A stretch of DNA of 38,846 bases. Origin: an uncultured Oscillospiraceae bacterium. GTDB lineage: Bacteria; Bacillota; Clostridia; Oscillospirales; Oscillospiraceae. The DNA is taken from assembly GCA_944387205.1 (NCBI GenBank), contig CALXDZ010000058.1, forward strand, positions 1 to 38,846, read 5' to 3'. Both the position numbers and the translations under genes were made by a program. The notes under the pieces are model-generated. The model was given only the letters and a program-made list of their open reading frames with translations. It had not been told where the DNA came from and searched no databases. Below, piece after piece: positions 7,701-14,586 of the stretch. The stretch's first letter is position 1; every line of letters starts with the position of its first letter.

Positions 7701-10530
7701 GCACGCAGGTGAGCATGCAGCGATACCAGCGGAAGCCCTTGTCGTCAAAGTTATAGCGGGCCTCAAAGGTTTGGTCCTCTCCAGTCTCCAAAAGCCGGTG
7801 CAAGGCCTGCTCCGCCGCGGCACAATCGCCCTGGGCAACCTCCCGGCCGCAGCCCTTTTCCATAAAGCGTTCCAGCCGGAGCTCCTGGCGGGTCCCGGAT
7901 TTGTCCAGATAATTGACCTGCAGCCGGTCCTCCTCCACCTGATAATCCATGGTGGAGGTGGTAGAATCTGCCAGCAGCAGCTGAGAGAGCTGGTCCCGGT
8001 AGACCAGGCTCTTTTGGGTCTCCATCAGCTCCTGCACATCGGTATAGATGCTATATAGCCGCAGCTTGTTCTCCCCATCCTCCAGCGCACTGCAGGTCAC
8101 CCGCATCCACCGGGGCTGCCCGTTCCGGCAGCACTGGCGATAGGTGCACTCCAGCTGTTTGCCGCTGCGGATGGTATCCTGATAGGCGGCCTTGACCCGC
8201 TCCAAATCCTCCGAGTAGACCAGGGCAAAGGGGTCTTTGCGGCACAGCTCCAACAGCTCCTCCTGGGTGTAGCCCAGCATCCGGGACCGGCCGATGCTCT
8301 CATAGATCGGCTCCATCGCACAGGTATCCCGGTCCGCCAAGAAGATGTCGATTCCGGCAGGGATGGTGTTGAGGACGGTCTGGGCCTGCTCCGTGGTCCT
8401 TTGCAGCTCCATCTGGGCCTCCAGCCGGTCGGTGATGTCGTTGAAGGCCACACACAGCAAGGTGCTGTTCTCATTGCTGCTGAGCTGGTGGAAAATGCAG
8501 TCCAGATACTTGACCTTCTCCGTCTGCCGGCAGTTTCGCCGCAGGATGCACCGCACCGCTCGACCTGTGCGCATGGCCTCCATGCAGGCCGCCCGGCCCG
8601 CTGCGGCATCCTCAGGATAGGCGTTGTCCCAGATGTTCTCGTTCCCGTCGTGAACAGTGGCTGGGGTCTCCCCCAGAATGCGGTAATAGCCCTCGTTGAC
8701 CCGCAGGACCTCCATCCGGCCGGAGCGGTACTCATAGAGGCCAAAGCCTCCGAACATGCCCTCCATCAGCCGGTTGATCAGATCGTTGCCTCCCAGCAGG
8801 AGGTCCAGATCCTGATGGGAAACAGCCTGGGGGCGAGGCTCTGGTCTGGCCTCCGAAGCCTGATTCAGATATCGCTCAAACTCCTGAAGGGGCATAGGCC
8901 GGGCAAAACAGTAGCCCTGGATCAGATCACAGCCTACGCTGTACAAAAACGCCAGCTGCTCCTCGGTCTCCACGCCCTCGGCAATGACCGGGATGTTCAG
9001 CCAACGGGCCATCCGCAGCACGGAGATCAGCACCGTGCCCACCCGGCCGCCCCGTTCAAAGCCTTGGAGGAACTTCATGTCGATCTTCATAATGTCCGCC
9101 GGGATGTCCTTGAGGGTGTTCAGGGCGGAATAACCGCTGCCGAAATCGTCCATCAGCACCGCATACCCGGCCTTTTGCAGCTGCCGGGTGACCTCCTGGA
9201 GCTGCTGGGGCTGCTCGGCGTAGGCCGTCTCGGTGATCTCAATGCGGAACAGCCGGGGCTCCACACCGTAGCGCTGGGTCAAAGCAGTGATCTCCCCGCA
9301 CAGGTCCTCCTGGCACAAGCTGGCCCGTGAAGCGTTGACAGAAATAGGCAGCAGCTGCAGCCCCTGCTCTTTCCGATTGCTGAGGTAACGGCAGACTTCC
9401 TCCCACACATAGCGGTCCAAGGCGGTAATAAAGCCATTTTTTTCAAAAATAGGGATAAACTCCCCGGGAGCAATGGTTCCCCTTGTAGGATGGATCCAGC
9501 GGACCAATGCCTCCGCTCCCACAGGGCGGCCGGCTGATAGGCTGCATACGGGCTGAAGATAAACCTGGAACTGCCTTTGCTCCAGGGCGCTTTCCATCTG
9601 GCTGCGGATATCCTGCTCCCGAAGCATGGCGTTGCGCAGTTCGTCAGTGTAATAGCTGAAGTTCTGGTGATATTTCCCGTCGATGGTCTTCAGAGCCAGG
9701 CTGGCCCGGTCGCACATCTGGGCCACAGGAAGAGATGGGTCTTCGATTTCATAAATACCCGCGTCCACAGAAACTGTATGATTGATCCCCAGCTTCTGCA
9801 GCCGCTCTGAAACCTCCGCCAGCCGCCATTGGGGATTGGACTTGGACGCCGGCAGGCAAAGAGCAAAGTGATCTGCCTCCAACCGCCCATAGGTGGCCTT
9901 TTCAGGCATGGTGTCCCGCAGGCAATCGGCGATGGTCTCCAGCACCCGATCTCCCATCTCCTGCCCGAACAGGTCGTTGATCAGCTTGAACCGCTCCACA
10001 TTCCAGCGGATGAGTACAAATTTTTCTCCCGGATAGCTGTCCAGCAGTTTCCGGGTCGTCTGATAAAAAGTTTCCTTTCGGTACAGTCCTGTCAGCGGGT
10101 CACAATCTGCTCTGCGGGCGGCCTTCCACAGGGTCTGCAAAGAGGAGCCCGCCTCCAGGATGCGCTTTTCCACAGCATAGTCCACCCGCAGCCGCAGTAG
10201 CTCTGGCACTACCGGTACCGCAAAGCATTCCGCAGCCCCCAGATGCAGAACCCTGGCAGCAGAAGCCGCGTCAGGTACTGCCACCAAGACCGGCAGCTCT
10301 GCCAACGGTGGCTCCCGCAGGATGGTCCGCAGCAGGTCCATTCGCTGTTCCTCCGCTTCGCAGCAGTCCAACAGCATGGCACTGTAGCCTTCTTTTCGAG
10401 TCATCAGCAGCTTGCGGACCTGCTCTGCTTCCGCCGTTCGGATGTCGTATTCCTCTCCAAACACCCTCTCCAAGAGCGCACGGTCAATATATGGGCCTGA
10501 CACCAGAAGAAGCCTTCCCTTTTCTCTCAT
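4720..10530 (-). CDS. Giant GGDEF/EAL/PAS/hybrid histidine kinase protein, 1,936 aa
   Basis: Predicted cytoplasmic signalling protein for c-di-GMP turnover; no signal peptide or membrane segment is seen. Domain order with approximate residues: degenerate receiver 1-125; GGDEF 145-290 with RLEADHF in place of the active motif; EAL 317-555 with AEALVRW, EITET, DDFGSGYS and AEGVET intact, so a likely phosphodiesterase; about five PAS-type domains 585-1230; HisKA 1250-1320 with YHEIRTPMN (His1260); a HATPase domain with GSGLGL but an eroded N-box (NLLSS); a receiver 1500-1625 with Asp1552 and a KKP lysine; a PAS domain; and a GGDEF 1765-1936 with intact RLGGDEF (1846-1852) and an RRED inhibitory site. 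It could both make and break c-di-GMP. ATG 10530 is chosen because AAGGAGG lies 8 bases upstream. The longer frame from 10647 begins before the predicted transcription start. Confidence 0.93.
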   Translation of the reverse strand: MREKGRLLLVSGPYIDRALLERVFGEEYDIRTAEAEQVRKLLMTRKEGYSAMLLDCCEAEEQRMDLLRTILREPPLAELPVLVAVPDAASAARVLHLGAAECFAVPVVPELLRLRVDYAVEKRILEAGSSLQTLWKAARRADCDPLTGLYRKETFYQTTRKLLDSYPGEKFVLIRWNVERFKLINDLFGQEMGDRVLETIADCLRDTMPEKATYGRLEADHFALCLPASKSNPQWRLAEVSERLQKLGINHTVSVDAGIYEIEDPSLPVAQMCDRASLALKTIDGKYHQNFSYYTDELRNAMLREQDIRSQMESALEQRQFQVYLQPVCSLSAGRPVGAEALVRWIHPTRGTIAPGEFIPIFEKNGFITALDRYVWEEVCRYLSNRKEQGLQLLPISVNASRASLCQEDLCGEITALTQRYGVEPRLFRIEITETAYAEQPQQLQEVTRQLQKAGYAVLMDDFGSGYSALNTLKDIPADIMKIDMKFLQGFERGGRVGTVLISVLRMARWLNIPVIAEGVETEEQLAFLYSVGCDLIQGYCFARPMPLQEFERYLNQASEARPEPRPQAVSHQDLDLLLGGNDLINRLMEGMFGGFGLYEYRSGRMEVLRVNEGYYRILGETPATVHDGNENIWDNAYPEDAAAGRAACMEAMRTGRAVRCILRRNCRQTEKVKYLDCIFHQLSSNENSTLLCVAFNDITDRLEAQMELQRTTEQAQTVLNTIPAGIDIFLADRDTCAMEPIYESIGRSRMLGYTQEELLELCRKDPFALVYSEDLERVKAAYQDTIRSGKQLECTYRQCCRNGQPRWMRVTCSALEDGENKLRLYSIYTDVQELMETQKSLVYRDQLSQLLLADSTTSTMDYQVEEDRLQVNYLDKSGTRQELRLERFMEKGCGREVAQGDCAAAEQALHRLLETGEDQTFEARYNFDDKGFRWYRCMLTCVQDEQGRVVRAVGKMEDISEERKARRWYQEQKALNEALSADLLSAYRINLNRMVIEYRYGNAQDQSFAPGQELNDALFLRCCRERIPDPEECRRCYESLRPSALRSQYDLGHQQIEVEYRIRKKDNQSRWVRTEAKLMRQPDTGELMAFYSTRDIHENRVTKAMVESVVQADYDFLMHLDTCSGQYMLFSNNRRVTRQFPVRAGSYEEQRWSLLNSIHPEDRKNWAQELSLAGILQGLKEKERYAVDFRLLEENGQLACKRVTCTWLDSDHSAVMLARTDITDQVEQENTRSETLRQALSRAEASRREMDRFLTRTYHEIRTPMNAIIGMSGLALGETSVPGVVRDYLSRIQYAGEYMLTLVNDILDVRRTENGEVRINLAPCALEEYVEQLDALARPDMERKAITLRIDGSHIQKQVVMMDKARVLQIFVNLLSSIAQYTSEGSSIRCTLCQAKLEEGEVLLQCDILAEGVAMAREFVGRLLRPFDREEGEPDGSGLGLILAKRMLSVLGGALTAENRKEGCVLAHVSLPLCRATQEQVNSTGWAVLGDDFNFQGRRVLVAEDQMEQAKALKAMLEEKRFEVEMVKDGHQAADSFAAHEPGWYSALLVDTDLPNQESLLAIRQIRQMDRSDARTIPVVALVETGQETNLQAALAAGMDEYLKKPMEPRLLYQTLAALIFAREGHQTDRESEKRIRQQEKIYKLLLTQSHSRVFEYDAKNDQLTISGGGGSQGGISIVAELVQKVLPISAVVHPDYRGQIAQALLAGPDGEGDGELLFLADFYGGGYRWYNAFYKRIGAGENYRIVGRLDDVDEKTRRTLLLQEKAEYDPITGLYNRATFQELVQNALGGRDAEVDGAAAFVEFDLDNFKLVNDTKGHLVGDDLLRVIGQTVQACCRREDLVGRLGGDEFAIWMENVGNAENVTEKVRRLRQRFQEVTAQLDLGTSVTASFGIAMVTPADHSFNDLFQKADIAMYQAQRKGKNSWTVYAGKGET

Positions 10531-10606
10531 ACCGTCCGCCTCCTTGTTAACCACGCTCTGGCGCGCAGCTGTTTTCCCGCGGCCGAGGCCGCCGGGACTC
10601 ACTGCT

Positions 10607-10635
10607 ATTATACTGGGGCTCCGCCGGCTTTGCAA
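10607..10635 (-). promoter_or_regulatory. Sigma-A promoter of the giant c-di-GMP gene
   Basis: On the minus strand TTGCAA (10635-10630), a 17-base spacer and a perfect TATAAT (10612-10607). Transcription would start near 10600, downstream of the alternative ATG at 10647, which supports translation from 10530. Confidence 0.75.
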
Positions 10636-10740
10636 TTCTTTTTCCATCTCTCCCGCTCTCAGTCAGCCAAAAATCCGCTCTAGGCAGTCTGTTTCTTCTG
10701 TGGTATACTAATTAGGCAGATTTGTTGATGGAGGCAATAC

Positions 10741-11448
10741 ATGGAAAAGGCCCTTTCTCTTTCCCCGCGTCTTTGCCATGGGTTTGATGCGGTGGTGATT
10801 TTGGATACAGAGACCACAGGCCTCTCCTTTCGCCAGGACCATATCCTGGAGCTGGCAGCTCTGCGGCTGGAAGGCCAGAATGGTCAGCTCCACTGCACAG
10901 GAGAGATGGACGACCTGATCCGCCTGCCCCCAGGGCAGCAAGTGCCTCCCTTTATCGCGGGTCTCACCGGCATCACCGACGAGCAGCTTGCCCTGGAGGG
11001 TGTGGCTGCGGAGGAGAGCTGCCGGCGCTTTGCCTCTTTGCTTGAGGGGGAAAAGCTGCTCATCGTCGCCTACAATTCCCACTTCGACCTATCCTTCCTC
11101 TTTTACTTTCTCCAGCCCTTCGGCCAGGCCGGACTCCTGCGCAAGGCAAAATTCCTGGACCTGCTAACGGTATACCGGGACCGGCGGGACTATCCTCACA
11201 AGCTGGAAAACGCCATCGCCGCCTACAGTCTGGAGTCCCAGGTGCAAAACAGCCACCGGGCCATCGACGACACCTGGGCCGCCGCCCGGGTGGCAGAGGC
11301 CATGGGGCGGGAGGAGGACGATCTGGATCGGTACATCAACCTCTTCGGCTATCACCCCAAGTACGGCATAGAGGGTCTGCGCATCTCCTCTGTCACCTAC
11401 CGTCCCCAGCCCTATGACCGAACGCAGAAGCTCTATGACCGCCCTTGA
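10741..11448 (+). CDS. DnaQ-like 3'-5' exonuclease (DEDDh), 235 aa
   Basis: The protein has the exonuclease motifs of the DNA polymerase III epsilon family: Exo I LDTETTG (Asp22, Glu24), Exo II YNSHFDLSFL (Asp116) and Exo III SHRAIDD (His172, Asp177). It should remove nucleotides from 3' ends of DNA or RNA using two metal ions. It is a stand-alone exonuclease, not fused to a polymerase or helicase. After the catalytic domain, about 40 residues form a tail containing FGYHPKYGIEGL and TYRPQPYD that I do not recognise. The start has GGAGG 7 bases upstream, and a TATACT lies at 10704-10709 without a good -35. It is transcribed divergently from the giant c-di-GMP gene. Its stop codon lies inside the -35 box of the riboswitch promoter. 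Confidence 0.88.
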   Translation: MEKALSLSPRLCHGFDAVVILDTETTGLSFRQDHILELAALRLEGQNGQLHCTGEMDDLIRLPPGQQVPPFIAGLTGITDEQLALEGVAAEESCRRFASLLEGEKLLIVAYNSHFDLSFLFYFLQPFGQAGLLRKAKFLDLLTVYRDRRDYPHKLENAIAAYSLESQVQNSHRAIDDTWAAARVAEAMGREEDDLDRYINLFGYHPKYGIEGLRISSVTYRPQPYDRTQKLYDRP

Positions 11449-11473
11449 CAGCCCCTTTTCTCCGTGCCATAAT
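11445..11473 (+). promoter_or_regulatory. Sigma-A promoter of the TPP riboswitch transcript
   Basis: Consensus TTGACA (11445-11450), a 17-base spacer, and CATAAT (11468-11473). The -35 box contains the TGA stop of the upstream exonuclease gene, so the two units are packed with no spare DNA. Confidence 0.8.
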
Positions 11474-11495
11474 GGATAATACATAGGAATACAGA

Positions 11496-11624
11496 CAGTT
11501 ACAGGGGAGCCATGTGCTGAGAGGGGGCTTTTTGCTCCGACCCTTGACCTGATTTGGATCATGCCAACGTAGGGAGTTTCTGAGGAAAAGCATCGGGAAA
11601 TGCCATTGGCGTTTCCCGATTTTC
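11496..11624 (+). ncRNA. TPP riboswitch (THI element) with terminator
   Basis: The aptamer core is clear: ACAGGGGAGC at 11501, CTGAGAGGGGGC at 11517, GACCCTTGACCTGAT at 11539, and GGATCATGCCAACGTAGGGA near 11556-11575. These are the conserved thiamine-pyrophosphate-binding parts of the THI box. An expression platform follows: ATCGGGAAA (11592-11600) pairs with TTTCCCGAT (11612-11620), with a short inner GCC/GGC stem and TTTT after it, so TPP binding should cause early termination. The controlled genes are the HAD phosphatase and thiD. Confidence 0.95.
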
Positions 11625-11657
11625 CATGGCCGCGCTGCGGCCGGAGAGGAGGCCATT

Positions 11658-12305
11658 TTGCAGGGCGCAATTTTTGATATGGACGGCACCATCCTGGACT
11701 CCATGCCCGTCTGGGACACAGCGGCGGCGGACTACCTGGCCACCATCGGCATCCAGGCCGAGCCGGGGCTCCACGACCGCATCAAGCACCTGAGCATGGC
11801 GGACGCCGCCCGGTATTTCCAGGAGGTCTATCACGCCCCCCTTTCGGTGCAGGAGCTGGTGGACGGCATGAACCGCCACATCGAGCACCAGTATCTCCAC
11901 CTGCTGCCTCTGAAAGAGGGCGCGGCGGACTTTCTCCGCCGTCTCAAGGAGCGCGGCATCCGGCTGTGCCTGGCCACCGCCACGGACCGCTATATGGCCC
12001 AGGCCGCCCTGGAGCGGGGCGGGATATGGGATCTGTTTGACGTGACCCTGACCTGCTCCGAGGTGGGACAGGGCAAACATGACCCGGCCATCTTTGAAGA
12101 GGCCCTCCGGCACCTGGGCACCGCCCGGGAGTCGACCTGGGTCTTTGAGGACAGCCTCTACGCCGTCAAGACCGCCAAGGCCGCCGGCTTCCCGGTGGCG
12201 GTGGTGGAGGACAAGTGCTCCGAAAAAGACCGGCCTGAGCTCAAAGCCCTCAGTGACCAGTATCTGGTCCGATATTCCGATTTCAGATGGGAGGATACAT
12301 TATGA
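11658..12305 (+). CDS. HAD-superfamily phosphatase under TPP control, 215 aa
   Basis: Haloacid dehalogenase-type hydrolase of the beta-phosphoglucomutase-like subfamily. Motif I is FDMDGTI with nucleophile Asp7 and acid/base Asp9. Motif II is the Thr/Ser of LATATD, motif III is the Lys of GQGKHDP, and motif IV is VFEDSLYAVKTAKAAG. A helical cap lies between residues 15 and 85. The start is TTG 11658, the only start compatible with motif I. AGGAGG lies 5 bases upstream. Its stop overlaps the thiD start as ATGA. The position directly behind a TPP riboswitch and before thiD suggests a phosphatase of thiamine metabolism, for example on thiamine monophosphate or a pyrimidine phosphate. Substrate specificity in this family cannot be read from sequence. 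Confidence 0.85.
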   Translation: MQGAIFDMDGTILDSMPVWDTAAADYLATIGIQAEPGLHDRIKHLSMADAARYFQEVYHAPLSVQELVDGMNRHIEHQYLHLLPLKEGAADFLRRLKERGIRLCLATATDRYMAQAALERGGIWDLFDVTLTCSEVGQGKHDPAIFEEALRHLGTARESTWVFEDSLYAVKTAKAAGFPVAVVEDKCSEKDRPELKALSDQYLVRYSDFRWEDTL

Positions 12306-13081
12306 AAACCGTATTGACCATTGCCGGATCCGACTGCAGCGGCGGCGCCGGTATCCAGGCGGATATCAAAACCATCACCGCCCACAAGATGTATGCCATG
12401 AGCGTCATCACTGCCCTTACCGCCCAGAATACCTTGGGCGTCACCGGCGTGCTGGACGCCACCCCTGAATTTGTAGCGGCCCAGCTGGACGCTGTGTTCA
12501 CCGACATCCGACCCGATGCCGTGAAGATCGGCATGGTCTCCAACAGCGCCATCATCCAGGTCATTGCCGAAAAGCTCAAAGCGTATCACGCGGAAAAGAT
12601 CGTGGTGGATCCGGTGATGGTGTCCACCAGCGGCTGCAAGCTCATCACCGACGACGCCCGGGACGCCCTCATCAGCACTCTTCTGCCCCTGGCCACCGTT
12701 CTGACCCCCAATATTCCCGAGTCCGAGGTGCTCTGCGGCTTCCCCATCCACAATGAACAGGACATGATGCGGGCCGCCGCCCACATCGCCAAGCACATGC
12801 CCGGTGCAGTTTTGGTAAAGGGCGGCCATCTGGTGTCCGACGCGGTGGACTACCTCTACCAGGGCGGCGTGGGCCACTGGTTCCGGTCCGAGCGCATTGA
12901 CAACCCCAACACCCACGGCACCGGCTGCACCCTCTCCTCCGCCATTGCCTGCAACCTGGCCGACGGCCGGACCCTGGCCAAGGCCATCGAGAATGCCAAG
13001 AAGTACCTCACCGGTGCTCTGGCCTCTGGCCTGGATCTTGGCCACGGCAGCGGCCCCCTGGAACACACCTACGCCCTGTAA
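12302..13081 (+). CDS. thiD: Hydroxymethylpyrimidine (phosphate) kinase ThiD, 259 aa
   Basis: Ribokinase-fold kinase that phosphorylates 4-amino-5-hydroxymethyl-2-methylpyrimidine and its monophosphate to give the pyrimidine diphosphate used in thiamine synthesis. Visible motifs: TIAGSDCSGGAGIQADIKT at the N-terminus for substrate binding, DPVMVSTSG, LTPNIPE, VKGGH, and the anion-hole and catalytic HGTGCTLSSA with Cys209. The ATG at 12302 is preferred over an in-frame ATG at 12287 because GGAGG at 12289-12293 lies 8 bases before it and translation couples with the HAD gene through ATGA. Length is normal. Only thiD and a phosphatase sit in this riboswitch unit, so the other thiamine genes, or uptake of the precursor, must be elsewhere. 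Confidence 0.95.
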   Translation: MKTVLTIAGSDCSGGAGIQADIKTITAHKMYAMSVITALTAQNTLGVTGVLDATPEFVAAQLDAVFTDIRPDAVKIGMVSNSAIIQVIAEKLKAYHAEKIVVDPVMVSTSGCKLITDDARDALISTLLPLATVLTPNIPESEVLCGFPIHNEQDMMRAAAHIAKHMPGAVLVKGGHLVSDAVDYLYQGGVGHWFRSERIDNPNTHGTGCTLSSAIACNLADGRTLAKAIENAKKYLTGALASGLDLGHGSGPLEHTYAL

Positions 13082-13113
13082 TAGGCTTTGGGCATCATTT
13101 CCCCATTCACAAA

Positions 13114-13146
13114 GGCGCGGACCGAGTGTGGTCCGCGCCCGTTTCC
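13114..13146 (+). terminator. Terminator of the thiamine operon
   Basis: Perfect 10-bp GC-rich stem GGCGCGGACC (13114-13123) and GGTCCGCGCC (13130-13139) with a 6-base loop, followed by a T-rich stretch. It lies 32 bases after the thiD stop. Confidence 0.8.
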
Positions 13147-13284
13147 TTTTCCCTCTTCCAATGTTTTCCTTTTTTTGGAAGTTTCGCGCTTTTTTGACTG
13201 GAAAACCCCAATGTGGTGTGCTATACTGTCCTCCGTTGAGGATCCGTGTGCGATTCCCTACATTTTGCAAGAAGGATGATTGTG

Positions 13285-13806
13285 ATGAATGAAACAGTCC
13301 GGAATTTGATCGAGCGGAGGAGCATCCGCAAGTATAAGCCGGAACAGATTCGTGACGAGGAATTGAACGCTGTACTGGAGGCCGGGATGTATGCTCCCTC
13401 CGGCCGCGGCCATCAATCCACTCTGATGGTGGTGGTCCAGGACCCGGAAACCATCTCCATGCTCTCCCGGATGAACGCGGCCATCTGGGGCAAGGCCAAT
13501 ACAGATCCCTTTTACGGTGCACCTACGGTGATCGTGGTGCTGGCGGACACCTCCCGTTCCACCTGGGTAGAGGACGGCTCCCTGGTGATGGGCAACCTGA
13601 TGAACGCAGCTCATGCGCTGGGCCTGGGCTCCTGCTGGGTCCACCGGGCCCGTCAGGTCCACGAGACCGACGCTGGAAGAGAGCTGCTGCGCAAATGGGG
13701 TGTGCCGGAGGGCTATGCTGGCGTGGGCAACTGCATTTTGGGCTATCCCGATGGGGAAGTTCCCAAAGCGGCACCCCGGAAGGAAAATTTCATCATTCGG
13801 GTGTAA
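13285..13806 (+). CDS. Nitroreductase-family flavoprotein, 173 aa
   Basis: FMN-dependent oxidoreductase of the nitroreductase superfamily. It opens with NLIERRSIRKYKPEQI, the classic arginine-serine FMN-binding start. It has MYAPSGRGHQS, where the family binds FMN phosphate, and ends with VGNCILGYPDGEVPKAAPRK, the usual C-terminal FMN loop. Family members reduce nitro compounds, quinones or flavins with NAD(P)H; the substrate is unknown. The ATG at 13285 is chosen over earlier starts because AAGGA lies 8 bases upstream. A TATACT with an adjacent TG (extended -10) lies near 13225 without a clear -35. It stands alone between two terminators. Confidence 0.9.
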   Translation: MNETVRNLIERRSIRKYKPEQIRDEELNAVLEAGMYAPSGRGHQSTLMVVVQDPETISMLSRMNAAIWGKANTDPFYGAPTVIVVLADTSRSTWVEDGSLVMGNLMNAAHALGLGSCWVHRARQVHETDAGRELLRKWGVPEGYAGVGNCILGYPDGEVPKAAPRKENFIIRV

Positions 13807-13819
13807 TACATATTCCCCG

Positions 13820-13848
13820 GCAGGGCGGTCTTTCCGCCCTGCTTTTTT
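13820..13848 (+). terminator. Terminator of the nitroreductase gene
   Basis: Perfect 9-bp stem GCAGGGCGG (13820-13828) and CCGCCCTGC (13834-13842), 5-base loop, then six T. It also isolates the following operon. Confidence 0.9.
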
Positions 13849-13859
13849 GTCTTTTGCCC

Positions 13860-13896
13860 TTGTCCCCTGGTCGGAAATAGAGTAAAATCAGACCAG
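13860..13896 (+). promoter_or_regulatory. Promoter of the aldolase-mtnA-deoD operon
   Basis: TTGTCC (13860-13865), a 17-base spacer, and TAAAAT (13883-13888). The -10 box is flanked by a 6-bp inverted repeat, CTGGTC (13867-13872) and GACCAG (13891-13896), a possible operator. AGGAGG lies 7 bases before the first ATG of the operon. Confidence 0.65.
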
Positions 13897-13917
13897 CAAG
13901 GAAAAGGAGGCCGTGGA

Positions 13918-14586
13918 ATGGACAAGCTGGAGCAAATGCGCCGGGAGCTGTGCCAAGTGGGAAAGCTCCTCTACGACCGGGGGTATGTGGCCGCCAATGA
14001 CGGCAATCTCTCGATGCGGCTGGCAGAAGACCAGATCCTCATCACCCCCTCCGGGGTCAGCAAGGGACGGATGACGCCGGACATGCTGCTGGTGACGGAC
14101 CTGGAGGGCCGAGTCCTCTCCGGGGACCGCTATCCCTCCTCTGAGATCGCCCTCCATCTGGAGGTCTACCGCCGCCGCCCGGATGTGGGTGCGGTGGTCC
14201 ACGCCCACCCGCCGGTGTCCACCGCCTTTGCCGTGTGCCGCCAAGGTCTGACGGACCCCTATCTGGCGGAGCTGGTGGTGGGACTGGGAGAGGTGCCGGT
14301 GACCGACGGCTTTGCCATGCTCTCCACGGACCAGGTGCCCCGGTCCATCATCCCCTTCCTGCCAGACCACAACGCGGTGCTGCTGTGCAACCACGGCGCC
14401 GTCACCTGGGGTAAGGATCTGTGGTCCGCCTTTGACCGGATGGAGACGGTGGAGCATACCGCCAAAATTCTGCTCCACGTCCGCCAGCTGGGCGGAGGCG
14501 TTCCCCTGACGGAGGATGAAGTGGCGCAGCTCAAGGGGCTGGACAGCTTTTATCGCCAGCGGCGGGGAAGGAGAGAGAAGCCATGA
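13918..14586 (+). CDS. Class II aldolase, candidate 5-deoxyribulose/methylthioribulose 1-phosphate aldolase
   Basis: Zinc-dependent aldolase of the fuculose-1-phosphate aldolase/adducin family, 222 residues. Visible features: ANDGNLSMRL near the N-terminus, TPSGVSKG for phosphate binding, SSE with Glu76 as the likely acid/base, HAHPP with zinc ligands His95 and His97, and NHG with His159. Family members cleave sugar 1-phosphates to dihydroxyacetone phosphate and an aldehyde. Because mtnA and deoD are in the same operon, the likely substrate is 5-deoxyribulose 1-phosphate or 5-methylthioribulose 1-phosphate, as for the DrdA/Ald2 enzymes of the DHAP shunt. Fuculose or rhamnulose phosphate is the alternative, but no such sugar genes are nearby. 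It is the first gene of the operon, and its stop overlaps the next start (ATGA). Confidence 0.88.
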   Translation: MDKLEQMRRELCQVGKLLYDRGYVAANDGNLSMRLAEDQILITPSGVSKGRMTPDMLLVTDLEGRVLSGDRYPSSEIALHLEVYRRRPDVGAVVHAHPPVSTAFAVCRQGLTDPYLAELVVGLGEVPVTDGFAMLSTDQVPRSIIPFLPDHNAVLLCNHGAVTWGKDLWSAFDRMETVEHTAKILLHVRQLGGGVPLTEDEVAQLKGLDSFYRQRRGRREKP

